Shown here: piece after piece, positions 10,840 to 23,580 of the stretch | How positions within the stretch are numbered: the first letter of the stretch is position 1 | Layout: each line of letters starts with the position of its first letter | Source: Lanius collurio | Lineage: Eukaryota; Chordata; Aves; Passeriformes; Laniidae | Reading direction: 5' to 3' | Assembly (NCBI GenBank): GCA_020086605.1 | Contig: JACBWW010000004.1 | Location: forward strand, 42,052,535 to 42,116,534 | DNA length: 64,000 nt | Program-made: the position numbers and the translations under genes | Notes under the pieces: generated by a model | Databases searched by the model: none | The model's input: the letters and a program-made list of their open reading frames with translations, nothing else | What the model was told of the DNA's origin: nothing

Positions 10840-11500
10840 TGCCTGCCTGGGTGGCCAGACCCCAACTCATGCCATGGTGCCAGCAGAGACTGCCTTACTG
10901 TGAGAGTCCTGGTGGGGATGGGGAAGCTTTGGCAGAGGCTGTGCTGAGGGGATGAGGGACCTCTCTGCTGTTGGTCCCACTCCAAAGCTGCAGATACTCA
11001 CACCTTTCCCTAGAGGTGAAGAGACAAAGAGATAACAGTCCAAGACCCAGGAGGTGTTGCAGAACCTCAACCCATGATGGCATCAGCAGGAAGTTGTGGG
11101 GAAGAGCTGGGAGAGGGGAAGAGGAGTGGCATCTGCAGGGCAGAAGCAGACCCTTTGGCTCCAGTGGGATTTGGGATGTGCAAAGTCAGGACAACCTTGG
11201 CAGCGCCTGTGGCAGCACCCTGGAACTGGTACAGTGTAGGGTGCTGTGGTTTAGAGATGATGGCTGTCACCAGAGGGGCATGGGCAGCTGGTGGGGCAGG
11301 GGGCCACTCCTCTCCCTGCCATGGTGGGAATGTCCATGCTGCCCACTTTTCTTTTGGGTTAGCCCAGCACTTCCAAATTTCTAGCTGCTGACAAGTAAAA
11401 TCTTAAATCAGTCTCAATGGTTTTTAGAAAAACAACAAAACAAAAAAAAGCCCCAAATTCACCTTCCTTCTACCCTCTCCCATCCCCCCAAAACCTCAGC
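10840..11500. other. TNNI2 to LSP1 intergenic gap
   Basis: No gene was read here. The gap between the TNNI2 poly(A) site and the upstream LSP1 first exon is under 800 bases. An A-rich tract (about 11428-11450) and a C/T-rich tract (11461-11495) precede the leukocyte-type promoter. Confidence 0.5.
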
Positions 11501-11504
11501 CCAT

Positions 11505-11560
11505 GAAGTTTCCGGCACAGCTCACTTCTGCTGAGCACAGGAAAAGCGAAAACAGTGGCA
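11505..11560 (+). promoter_or_regulatory. LSP1: Candidate leukocyte promoter elements of LSP1 (ETS and IRF-like)
   Basis: GTTTCCGG (ETS core CCGGAA on the - strand) lies near 11509. GGAAAAGCGAAAAC follows at about 11540-11553 and contains an IRF core AANNGAAA at 11544-11551 beside a GGAA. ETS/PU.1 and IRF sites are typical of myeloid and lymphoid promoters without a TATA box. They lie about 60-110 bases before the ATG of the leukocyte-type exon. This is inferred from motifs only. Confidence 0.35.
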
Positions 11561-11613
11561 GCACCCTGGTGCTTGAGCTGTCTGTGTGGCCGCCGTGCCA
11601 GCCAGGGGAGAAG

Positions 11614-11693
11614 ATGTCAGACTCAGAGGGGTGCCAGGAGGGTGCAGATGGAGTGAGCCAAGTGGGAGATGAATCCCCTGGGGAGAATGAGAG
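11614..11693 (+). CDS. LSP1: LSP1 alternative first coding exon (leukocyte type)
   Basis: The ATG at 11614 opens 26 codons plus two bases, reading MSDSEGCQEGADGVS and then QVGDESPGENE, and stops at the donor GTGAGAC (starts 11694). The exon ends with AG in phase 2. The shared second exon (36096) begins with G, completing Arg and continuing LTAQWSVEDEEEA. Mammalian leukocyte LSP1 also begins with a short acidic exon that joins the TAQW segment. An upstream in-frame ATG at 11503 could extend the protein by 37 residues. The 11614 start is preferred for its acidic, family-like sequence. Confidence 0.65.
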
Positions 11694-14600
11694 GTGAGAC
11701 CTGGGGACAACACAGCTGCCTTCCAGTCCTGGGATACTGGGAAGCTGGGAAACTGGGAGGGCATGGTGGGAGAGGAGGATGTGCAGCTAGAACAATGATG
11801 AACCAAGAGGCTGGAGTGGGTCAAATGTTCCATCAGGCTTTTGACAAGCTTCTCCAGCTAGAAGGAGAGTTAGATTTTCTAAAGGTCTCATCCTCTTTGA
11901 ACTTCAAAGCTCTTGGGAGGGGGTTGATCGAGTGGGGAACACCAGCTCCAGGAGCTCAAGTGAGGGGTCTGGTGACCTAGAGCTGCTCTGTGGCTGAAAT
12001 CGGCCCCATCTCTAAGACCTTTTTAATGTGGAGATCAGCTGCCTCCTCTTCTTGATGGGCACGTCTGATTTCTTGCTGCATCCCCTACATCTCCAGCTGA
12101 ATTAACCTGGCAATGTTTCAGGCTGTCTGCTATTAAGTTATATATCTCCCTGTGCCTCTGCTCTGCTTTATTGCTTTATCAGCAGAGACTGTAAAATTTG
12201 GGGTCTCTTCACTTGAATACAGACAGCTTTCCATGGGGGCTAAAAGAAGACAGATCAGTAGCAGAGACCACATCTGTCTGTGGTGGAGGCAGACAGATAA
12301 GCTCGGCCAAAGTGCATCACCCAGAAGTATGGGAGATTTGGACTGGGTTCAGGCTGAGCAATCCAGGGAGCTTAGGAAGTTGCCTGATTTTTCACCTCCA
12401 GCTTCAAAGCTTGCATTAGCATTTCTCCCCAAGGCTTCAGAGAGCCTGCAAAGCTAATGTTGACAGAAAAAAAAAACCTTGAGTGACAATGAGAGGAGAA
12501 AGGTGTGTCATCGCCTGTCATCAGTGGTTGCAGTAAGTGCTTCGGCTGACACCTGACAGCAATTAGCCTTGGCTGAAGATTTGACTGGAAGCTTCAAAAG
12601 GTGCTGGAAGGCTCCGTACATGACTTGCTGCTGAAACAAAGGGGAAGCTTTGGCTGCTGGGGGAGCACAGGGGTTTCCTCAGCACTGAGATGGATGTGAT
12701 ACCCAGCATTGTCCCTGCCTGGCTGTGTCTCTGCTGCAGGCTCAGCTCACCTTGAGCAGCAAGGAGCAGGTGTTATGTTTGTCCAAGGCAAGCAAGGCTT
12801 CTTGCTCCCCTCTTTCTGCAGTATGTGCAGGTACCTTGGCGCAGGCAGGGCCAGTGGTGGGGTCTGTTGGTGGGGCTGGGTAAGCTTGTTCCCTTTTCTG
12901 TTTCCGGCTGGAGTTTCAGCTAAATAAAAGGCTGTCTGGAGGAGTCTGTTCTGTTGCACTCAGACCCTTACAGCCTTGTTTAGAAAGAGTGTGAACACTA
13001 ACAGCAGAGTGGCATATCCCTTCCTCTCTAGCTGTGTTTTAGAATCTTAATGAAATATGAAACTTGATGGCAAAAATTGTGAGCAGAAATGAGTTCCTCT
13101 TTGTTTTAAAAATATGAAGAATAACTTTCCCTTACAATTTGTGTAATAGTTTCATGTGCAGCTCTAAACTTCTCTTGCTTTTCCTTGTGCATTTAAATGT
13201 TTGCTAGACTCTGGTGATTTCCACTCCCAAAATGGAGGAAGGAAGTGCTTACTTGCTGTTTTGGGTCTACCTTTTCTCACCCTGTGGCTAGCTTATCTCC
13301 CTGATCTCCTCTCCCGAACAAAAAAGCTCTTTTCAAGCTGACCCATGCATGGATGGGGGCAGGATGAGGTTCTAAGGACAGCCTAAAGCATGATGGATGT
13401 CAGAGCAACCAATCTTGTGATGGAGCTGCCAGGAAAGTGAATCCCAAGGCTCCTGGGTGTAATGCACAGTGGGAGATGGCAGGAGAAAAGTATCAGCACT
13501 GTGTGTCCCTAAACAATGAACTTCGTCTATTTAAATGTGCCCAGAATATACAGAAGAGGAGCTTGCATTAGAAAATATCCTAGAAATCTTAATTTGAACA
13601 TAGGCTGGTCTGTTCCCTCATGCAAATTGGGACATACTGGCAAAGTCCTGCTGATGCTGGTGTAACACTGCTTAAACCAGACCAGTGTTACGCTCTCTTC
13701 TGTGAACTGGAATTGGTATATGGGAAACTGCTGTGGTGTGAGCCTTCCCAAATAAGGGAGAAGATGGGGGGAGCTCTGGGGAGGTGGCTTCTTAGGTTGT
13801 CCTGCCTCGATGGCCAGAGATTGGGAACCCTGTATGCACTGTGTCTGTTCCTCAGAGCTCTCTCCATAAAGCTCTGGAGGCTTCAGGTATCCCTTGCCCT
13901 TAGTTCCTACCCCCACAGCCATGCACATCCCTTTGGCTGTGCTCTGCAGGATATCTGTACCTGGGAGGCAGATTGGCTTTTCCCAAACTCCTCTGTCTCG
14001 GTCCTCCTGGGGCTTCCCTCCCCATGAGCTGCAGGGCAGAGAGCCCTCGGCAGCCCATGTATGGTCACTGCCTGGGGGAAAGCTCTGCTGTGCCAGCAAG
14101 CCCCAGGCTTTTCCTTGCCATGTCCTTCTCCAGCTGTCTTGAATTCTCCAGATCCTTAGACGAGTCTCAAGGGTCTTTGCTGAAATGGCTGCTGTTGCTA
14201 AGTATACCCATGGTTGGAGGGAGGTTGTTTGGGAAAGCTGATACTTGGAGAGTTTTTGGACCCCTCAGTACGCCAGATTCCTTGGGGGTAGAATGGAGGG
14301 ATGGCTGATCTCTGCTCAGGAGTGCCTGGTCACAGTTTGACCCAGCTGGGCTCATCAAAGTGGAAAAATAGTAGGGAAATTAACAGGGGAGGACCAGATG
14401 GATTATTTAATGAAGCCGGGTTATACTTATGGTCTCCAAATTGGATATAGGTGCTCTGGCAGTGGCATAAGGGATAAAGAACTGTCTCTAATTATAGGAG
14501 GTATCAGGTGCCTTCACTGTCCTTTTCTCCTTGGGGAAAAAAAAATAAAAAAATTAAGCCTGCCTTGCCTTGCCTCCGAGCTTATTTTGCTATGTAAAGC

Positions 14601-17600
14601 TATGGGTTTGGAGGAGTGTGTCAAAGCAAGGGATTGCCCAGCAGCCTTCCTTTGAATTGCACTTTCTTTTGAAAACACTAAAGACTCTCTGCTGGCTGGA
14701 AGGCTGGCTTTCTTAAAACTCTTGATGTGAAGTCTGGCTCTGAAGCTTGTGGGAATCCCTTGCCCCTGGATTTTGTGAGGTGAACTTACTTCAGAGGGTT
14801 CAGGGCTTTTCCCCAAATCTGAAAACCTTGAGATAACGGGAAGGGCTGGCTGTGCAGAAGGGAAGTGCTTAACCCTGGCATGCCCTGGGGATCCTGGGCC
14901 CCTCTATTCTGACCCTCACTGACCTTGCTAATCCAGACTTGACGGATGCTCTGCCTGCATCCCCCTTTGCATCCGTCACCCCTGTGACCCGCATGCCCAA
15001 CTGTGGGGTCTGCTTGGGGGCTGAGCTGACTCCTTGCTACTCTGGTGCTCTCCCCAGAGCTGGGCTTGCTCCCAGCTAGGCACTCATCCAGCCTGGCTGC
15101 TGCCTCTGTCAGGACACTGACTCTCATCTGGACAGACCACCTGGCCAGGAGGTGCTCTGAGACCTCGTCAGTGCCATGTTTTTGTTGGGAAAAGCTTTTT
15201 CTTTGAGGAGGGCTGGGACTGCTGGCCCAAATAAAGTTGTTGCACAGGCTCCAGGAGGCCTTGGTATGATCACCAGACTGCTGAAAGTGTAATCTGGCTC
15301 TGGCTGACTGCAAACCCGCAGTGGTGCTCAGGGGCTCACAGGGAACATCACAAGGATTTGGTGCTCTCACTTCACCCCTCACATGCAGCCCTCCTGGCAC
15401 AGTCCAGCTTCACAAACCTGCCTGGGAGGGACGGTGCATGCTCACCTGGAATGGCGAGGGAGGGCTCTGCTCCCCCAGCTTGCACAGCAGCTTGGACCTC
15501 CTGTTGCTGTAGTTCCTGTTCCATTAATATGAGTCCAATAAACTCCTCATCAGGCTGAGTCTTTGGGGATTACTGAGGAGGTGCTTTGGCATCCTTTGAA
15601 GCCAAATGCATGGGGAATGGATCTTCATGGTGTGGTTCTAAAGCCAGGATGAGAAGCCTTGGGGATGTACATCAAGGAAAGGAAGACACAGGCATGTATC
15701 TGTGCAGCCTCTTTACCCAGGTTGTGTTCTGGATCATCGCCATCTGGTATGGGTCAAAAAATATGTCCTAAGAGGTGCTGCACATTCTGGGAAAGCAGCT
15801 GTCCTGCATGGCATGAATTTGGTATAATCAGTACTAGAGGAGTACCCATGGTATCACCATGCTGGGTGCTCTGTGGCTATGCCTGTGGCCTCCTGCCTCA
15901 GGGAAAGAGGATAGGTTATCTCTACTGCAAGGCTGAAGTTGAGATGTTTAAGAAGGGGAAGGGATGCCCTGACTGTAGAACTTGCCCACTGTGGGTTTGG
16001 TACCCAGAAGAGGTGGTTTCCTATTGGACCTGTGTGACATCAGCCAGGCCTTGGCAGTTGTCTTAGGTAACCCAAGGCATCCTCTCTGCTTGACACCTAT
16101 GTTTAGGCACTTGAATTGCTTCCTGGTTTCCCAGTATCATCTAGGAAGCACAGGCCACTAGTGAGATTTGAGCCCAGCTCTCCTGAGGCTTGGCCAGGTA
16201 TCTGGCAGTCCTCAGCCTGTCCATATGGTTCCACAGAGGCTTGGTCATGAGTGGGTTAACCAGCCCCACTTGGAGCCCATGGATATTTTCCTTGCCAGTG
16301 TATCCATCCTAACACACACCAGATGTGAGAGGCAGCTGTTGAAGTGTCTTGATCCCAGGTTTTGGCACTCAGAGTTGTCTTTCTCACAGGCAGGTCTCCA
16401 GTGGCTTTCTGGGGGCTCCACTCCTGCAGCGCCCCGTGCTCTGCAGGAGAACTTGCAGCAAGGCAGGACAGAGTAGCTTCTGTTATTTGCTACTTTAAAC
16501 AAGTCCCTCCTGGGATGGGCTGCTGGGGTTGGCAGCAGAGCTCCATCTTCAGTCATACGGGGGTGTGTCAAACCCAGGGACTACACATCTCACAAGCAGT
16601 GGTGGTTCCTAGCAGCCTGGTGCATCTGGTAACTGTCCATGGGTAAAGAGGAAGATACACGAGCCAACTCAGCTGGAAATGGCAGTCAGTGGGCTTCTAC
16701 TGGCTTTATTGGTGACCTGCATCCAGTGGTCTGAAAACTTGGGGCAATCTGCAGGCAACTCATCTGAGAAGTGCAAGATTCAGACTAGCTGGAGCTCAGT
16801 TTATTTGGATTTCTCTTGCTATTGCACAGACATGTAGGCCCAAATGCTTTTGTCAGTGTATGTCAGCACCACCCCTCTGCCAGCCATAAAGAAAGCTCTG
16901 CCAGTTTGCATCAGCTGGAGGTCTTCGGTTCTTTAGCTTACGTGCTCATTTTGAAAACAGATTTTGTTGTTAAGGATTCATTCCGCATCACCAAGGAAGC
17001 CTCTCTCCCAGCTCTAGGTATCTGTTGCTTGCTGCAGCTGAGTAGACAGTTTGTGCAGTGCCTTTTATCAAGTCCTTGCCAGATAGTTTGGAAAATATGA
17101 TCTCTTCTTCTGTGCTTGTGCATGCTTGTGCTTTTCTGCTGCAGAAGCAGTTTCCTTTCCAGTGCAAGCTTGCTTTGGAGCCATTAGCATTGACAAACCT
17201 TGAACTATTGACAGACCCCAAACAATCACAGCTGCCAGCTATTTGGGAGGGGCAGGGTTCTCCCCCAATAAAATTGATGACAATAATAATTTCCTCTTAA
17301 AATAAGTGCTTCCTTGTAGTTGCCATGTAGCTTCCCATAACAGGCGCTGACAGCATTGTGCCCAAGCTGAGCTGTCGTGAAGGGCAGACTACTGTGATAC
17401 ACAGGCTGCAAGCCCCTGCTCTGGTGTTCCTGGGGCTGGCATTTGTCTCTTCTGCTGCTTCTCCATTCCAGTTGCCATCTTCCTGCATACAGCATTAGCT
17501 GCCCTGTGTGCAGAGAGGCTCCTCTGAGCTTTTTTTTGGGGTCTCGCTTTGGAGCGTTAATGACTGTCTTCCCCCTTGACGTAGCCACGTGTCCTTCAAG

Positions 17601-20600
17601 CTTTTTGGATACATGAAGATACTTTGGTGAGCCCTTTCAAAACAGCTTCTGTCTTTTGCCCAGCTTCGAGAGGCAAGCATGGATGGATATGGGCAAGCTG
17701 ATATTAGATACCTTTCCCCAGGACAAGAAGCAACTTGAAGTGAGGGATGCAGGATCTCTCACATGGCGCTTGGGAGTTCCTTCTTAGCCATTTAGTCTCC
17801 CCTGACCCCAGCTGGAGTAACAGCCAGGCAGTGTAAAGCGGAGATTAATGGTTGCTAAAACTGCTTATGTTGCACAACACGGTGCTGCATCAGAGCCTGA
17901 AGCCAGCTGCAGATGAGCTAATGAGTTTATATTGGGCAGAAGCTGTATTTTACTTCTTGAAAGCTGTGTGGTCAGCTGAGCAGCATGGCTCAACACAGGC
18001 TGCACTCGTGCAGTGGAACTCACCTACAAGCCCATCCACAAAACCTGCTGCGTGGCTTTGGGGAATGCTTAAACACGCCACACAGATGCCACCTGGTGAA
18101 GGAAGGTGGTGCCTCTGTTACTGGTTGTGCACCTCTTACATCCAACACGGGAGATGCTGGAAATGTCGTCAGCTGCCCAGTGTCCATCTAATCCACCTAG
18201 TCAGAGCAAAGACCATTTGTTTTAAACAGACATTTAAAATTCAAATTCATTCAGCAGCTTTCCAAACCTTGGTGAGCAGAGACTTGTGACAAAGCAATGG
18301 GATGCTATAAAAAGGCCTTTTTTCAGACTTTTCCTACAGTGTCTGCTGGGGGAAGGCAACCTCTTGGCAGCAGCTGCCTATATCTTATCCATCCTGGCTG
18401 GAGCCCTTTGTCCTGCTTCTTGGTCTTTCGGTAGACAAGCATCCCTAAGAGATGGAGCCTGTCTCCTCAGGGCCAATAGTTCTCTTGTCCTGTAATGACC
18501 CTCCTGTGTGGGATGGGAGTGTCTTATCTGTGGCCATTGTTTTGTCTTCCTGTCTCTTTCCCAATGGCTTTGTTGATTTAACATAATATATAGATAGCAG
18601 TGCACAGTATCAGTAATGATGTGGGCTCGACATGCTGGACCAGCTGCACTCCTCCAGGGCTTGGCTGAGTCACTGCCTTAGCCCTGGTCTGGGAAACCCA
18701 GATAGTGGCTTACTGCGGTGGCTCAGGTGGTCTCTTGCTGTTTGCACAGCCCTTGGTGCAACGGGGGCTCAGATTTCCTTTAACTGTGCTGGGCTGCCCT
18801 GTCAATGCTTCTCTCCTCCTGTTTTTTAAAATCCATCCTTTGTCCTTGTGTCTATCACCCCTGCAGCAAAAGCATCTTCTCTTACAAGGATTGTAAGCCT
18901 CCCCTCTCACTGGTAAATGAAGCAAACTCTTGGAATTTCAGGTTTATGGATGTACCCCTTAAGTTCCCCAGGGAGTGTCCCTTTTCCATTCTGTGTGAGG
19001 GTGAGAGGTAGTGGTGGGGTGGAGGAAGAAGGATGCTCCTTCTAGATCCGGCTTCTGATTTCCTCTCATTTCTGCCTCTTTGGATATCATAGGAAGAAAG
19101 TCAGCATTGATCTCATGCCAAATACTTCAGACTTAGTATGACAGTGTTTGCTGGCTGTTTAGACCCGCAATTAAACATGTTTTTCATGGTGCTCCTTTGA
19201 GCGCATGGGCCTGGCAACAACTCTGAGCCAAGAGAACTCCCGCCCTCCCTAAACACCCCTGGGGTTGTGTATTGGCTTGGGAATATCCTCTCCTGACTCA
19301 TGGCCAGGACAGAGGAAGGCTTGCTGGGGACCATCACTGAGACTGGACTCCTTGCCCTGCACCCTGAGTTAATTGCAGAGGTGAGGTGCCCTGCCCTCCT
19401 GGCAGCACACTTTGGTGCTTGTGAAGAGCTGTTCTGGTGGGAAGGAGACAATGTGCTGTTTTTGGCTGCTAGTCCTGCTGTTTCCTTGGGATTATCTCTT
19501 GATTGCCTGTCTTGGTCTCTGTATTTGGCTGCCTGAAAGTGAGTGCTGGCAGAGTAAACTGGATTGAGTTAAGTGAGAATTTGGGGTGAAGGTGAGGTGG
19601 CCAAACCCTACCCCTCAGGCCAGTGTGTAAACCACACCATCTATGCAGCTGACATACCAATGGTGGGCCCTTTTCCCTGAACTGGGGCTCTCAGGGGGCT
19701 GGGCAAATGCTGATGCCTGCCAGGCTGGTTTCAAAGTGGTGGATACATGTGCCTGCTGAAGTGAGGCTGGTGGGATGTCAGGATAGGGAGAGAGGTTTGG
19801 GATGGCAGAGGGAAAGATGCAAACCAGAGATTCCCCCCCATCTGCTTCATTGTCCTAGGGGGCTGCTGGTAGAGGCACAGGGTCTCCAGCTGAGATAGGG
19901 CTCTTAGACCTTGCTGAAGATGTGAGGCTGTCCCTGTGATGAGAACATATTCTTGGGGTGGGATCCACCACTGACATGCGGGCATGGACCTCTGGAAACC
20001 ATGGTGGCAGATGGTGGCACTTGTAAAGGACTGGGCCTCGCTGTGACTCTGCCTTGGGGCTTATGCTGACGCTGGTTTACATCCCAGCAGTAATGGAGCT
20101 GTATTTCCTCACTAGCAGGACTAGAGTATTTTTGTTTACTTTTTTTTTCCTCTTGACCATGTGTGAGCCTTCAACTGATTTTGCAACTAGTCCTACATAG
20201 CAGAATGATTGTGTAATTAACGGGAATGGGTGCAGCCCTATCTCTCTGGGACTCCAGCCCTCCTTCCCACAGTGATGGAGGCAGACCCACTCTCTCTCCC
20301 AGCATCTTGTCTTCTCTGCTTTCCCTGCTGCTGGGAAGAGCTTTGGGAAACTCCAGTGCCACACAGGGTGGCTGGTGCCCCAGTTCCTGGAGTGGGGTGG
20401 TGTTTTGCTGCAGAGATTTATGGTAGTTCTCCTATCTTCAACTGTGCCAAAAAATAACAGATGAATTAATTCTTTGTTTTTCTTCCTGTGTCCACTGTAC
20501 TCCTACCCACTTCCTGGTGGGAGCAGAGGGTTTGTTTCTGTGAAAGAATCTGAGCAGCTGTGGGACTGATGCTGACCTTATTGCTCCTGGATACAGCGTA

Positions 20601-23080
20601 TGATTCACACTGATGCACGTGGCAGTGAGAAGCAGGAGAGGAGAGGGGACCCAAGATGCATCTGCACTCTAAAGCTATGGTGTGGGATTTCTCCTGCACT
20701 GCTCTTTCTCTATGGGCACATCTTTTGTGGTTTTGAATAGTGGGTTTAAATGCTCCCTGCCCCACAGGAATGGGGATAGTGACTCTGTCCACGTGTCACT
20801 TAGTGCACAGCTCCCTCCCTTCTTGCAAGATGGGGGTCCTGCTCTGCTCTCCTCTCGCTGTGGTTCTGCAAAATCCTGCTGAGGAAGGATGAGTTTTCTT
20901 GTCATATTTAATATCTTTCTCAAAGATGAAAGCCAGGGAGAAGGGCAGGAAGCCTTTCCCAGAGGTCGAGTGGCCCAGCCACCTTAAAAGATTTTTCCAG
21001 GTGGAGTTCAGTACCAGGAACTTCGCTCCCTGGGAGCAACACAGAGCTCAGCCTGCTGCCTGTTGCAGTTAAGGGACACCTTTCCTCACGGCTTCACTTC
21101 TGGTGTTTCCAAGTTATCTTAGCACCTTAGACCAGTAAGAGCTAATGTCATGACCTCTCTCCGGTCCTGCATTTCATCATCCGAGCATGGTTTTTGTCAG
21201 CCCTGTTCATGGAAAGCCCCATCTCTGAGAGGCAGTCAGTCCTGGAAATGGGGTGGAAGTCTGCCAAGCGCTTTCAAGTCAAGGAGCTCATGCTGGCATC
21301 CTCTGGGAGTCAAACACAGTGTGAAGCCAAGGCTCTCTTGCTGGGGGAATTTACAGCTTTTCCCTCTGCCCATTTACACAGAGAATCTCACCTCTGATAG
21401 GTAGCAGCGTCCCTTTGCCTCCAGAAGGCTCCTGCCTTCTCCTGGTGACAGTGGCTGCATTCTTCCTTGCCTCTTCTCAGCTCCCTTGAGGATCATCTGG
21501 CATCTCTGCCTGAACAAAGAGTGCTTGCAGTGATTTCATCCAACCCCCAGTTGCTGCAGGCCCAGGGCTGTGAGTTACATCTCTGCCTGCCAGCACTCCT
21601 TCAAGTTGCATCCTTGCCTGGCTCGGACCATGGGAGTCAGTGGCAGGTTTGGGCCGATTCTCTCCAAAAAGAAAACCCTGTAGGTGCTCACTTCATTTCA
21701 ACTCTGGCCAACTGTGGTGAATTTAATAGGAATGTTCACATGCTTAAACCTAATTACTCCTGCAAGCACTTGCAGGGCTAGGACAAGCTCATTTTTAGCC
21801 ACAGAGATCTTTTGTGGTGGATCTCTTGCATCTTCTCACCAAATTTAGAAAGAAAAATATGCAGCGTGATATCATCTGAGCAGCCCACAGAGTGAGGCCA
21901 GAATCAATGTCTGTGCTTTGTGGTTTTTGTTGTTCATAATCACTTAGGTGATGCCTAGTAAATACCTGCAGGGAAAAAACCCAAGCTGTTTTGAAATTAA
22001 GAGACAGTGGAAAGGAGGGCAGGCACTTCCTTTTTTTTTTAAATTGAGATTTCTTGGTGTATTTCATGGGCAACTTCCCCATTTCAACTTACCAGGCATC
22101 AGGAAACATTTCTGCAGAAGTGATTGAAAGCAAACGTATAAATGAGATGAGAGGGACTGAAAGCAGAAGGAAGGTGAGGGTCTCAGCAGAGTGGTTCCAT
22201 CATAACTGCTCCCATTTTGGAGAGAGCCAGAAGAATATTCCCGCTTACCTTGGGGAACACGGGCAGGCCATGCCATGAGTACCAGAATGGGCAAGTATGA
22301 GGCAGAGCTGGAACTTGCTAGGTACAAGTCCAGGCACCTGTTGGTTTGGCATGGTAGAGGATCTCTTTTCACCCAAAAAGCACACGAGGACCAGGAGATG
22401 CAGGTTAGGGAAAAAGACTCTTTTGTTTTTTCTTCCCAAGACTATTCCCATGAGGAGGTAGCATGAAGAACAACCATCTGAATGTGTGGCAGATGGGCAT
22501 TTTGTTTTAGCAGGTGGCAATCTTAGTCCTTCATCAAACATTCACCCACTTCTTTAATCCCCTGAAATATCAGTATTTCATGGAGGCAAGCCAGATTTAG
22601 CCAGATTGTTTTCCTCTTGCCCAATTTGGTGGCTAGGAAAACTGAGACATGGGTGAGTTGATGACTTGGGTAGGTGAGGGGGAATGTTTGAGAGCAGGAG
22701 CAGGGTGTAAGCTGCTTGCCTGCCTGAGGCTGCAGCTCAGCGGCTTCCCCCAAAATCCAGCTGCTGTCTCCATCCCAGAACGTTATTACCTGGTGTGGCA
22801 TTTCCCAGTGCAAAGCCCCTTTCGTGTTAATCTGACTCTTGGCTCACCTTCGGACGTGTGGGGACTGTTTGGAGGTGAGACCTTCATGCACGACTTCTGC
22901 TGTGAATGGAGAGGGAGTGATTTACAGCCCGTCGAGTGCAAGTTGCCAACTGGGATTTCTCCTCCCTGGTTGCTTTGTGTAATCAGAAAACAGTGTTAAA
23001 GGTGGGAAAAAAAACAGAAAAAAGAAAAGGGGGGGGCGGGAAGGAAGAGTGGGCTGGCGAAGATGAAGGAGAGAGGGAAG
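11694..23080 (+). other. LSP1: Long upstream intron of LSP1 (leukocyte form), no gene seen
   Basis: These 11 kb carry many chance frames (the longest, about 200 codons, on the - strand at 14786-15400) without domains or splice-consistent partners. Isolated AATAAA motifs near 12922, 15230 and 15537 are not tied to any coding sequence. Confidence 0.5.
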
Positions 23081-23089
23081 AGAGTTAAA

Positions 23090-23580
23090 GCCAGGAGAGA
23101 ATCCCCCTCGCAGGGGAGTGGGGAGCGCCGGGCTTTGTGCTGCGGGGCCCGCCGGCGGCTGCGCTCCCAGAGATTCTCCCGTGACACTTCCACGAGGCAG
23201 AGGGGGAGGAGGAGGAGGAGGTAGAGGTGGAGGAGACAAGCCGGGGGTGTGGAGCAGGGGGGGCTAGCAGAAACAAAAGGAAACCAGCTGCAGAACTTCC
23301 TGAAGGCGGAGAGGGGGCCGCGGGAGCGCGCAGTGCCGGGCGGCTGCCTGCGGCGCTGGGGAGGGGGCGGCAGCGGGACCCTGCCCGCCGCGGCTCGGCC
23401 ACCATGACCAGCGCGATCCTGAGGAGGAACTCCAGCAAGCAGGGCCTGCAGAACCTCATCAGGTGAGCGCCCACCTGCCCGCGGGCTCCGCTCCCGGCTC
23501 CGGCTGGATGTACCCGCGCCGAGGGGCGCGGTGGGGGACGCCGGGGGGGAGAGGGAGTGTGCGTTTCAGACCGACCGTCG
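23090..23580 (+). promoter_or_regulatory. LSP1: GC-rich promoter and 5' UTR of the LSP1 S37-type first exon
   Basis: The block is strongly GC- and CpG-enriched compared with the sequence on both sides. It has GGGGCGGG-like sites (about 23030-23040 and 23360) and no TATA box. A purine-rich GGA repeat runs at 23198-23237. The first-exon ATG (23404) lies inside it in the strong context GCCACCATGA. This looks like a CpG-island promoter for the broadly expressed LSP1 form. Confidence 0.65.
23404..23462 (+). CDS. LSP1: LSP1 exon 1, S37 type
   Basis: The exon has 59 coding bases, from ATG 23404 to the donor GTGAGC at 23463. It encodes 19 residues plus two bases of Arg and is nearly identical to the first exon of mammalian S37. 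It lies in a CpG-rich promoter block. Confidence 0.93.

Noticed and set aside
14786..15400. 204-codon frame on the - strand
   Set aside because: No recognisable domain, no promoter or poly(A) arrangement and mixed low-information composition. It lies in the long LSP1 upstream intron and is taken as chance.
12920..15545. Isolated AATAAA motifs near 12922, 15230 and 15537
   Set aside because: No coding sequence ends near them, and such hexamers occur by chance in 11 kb of intron.
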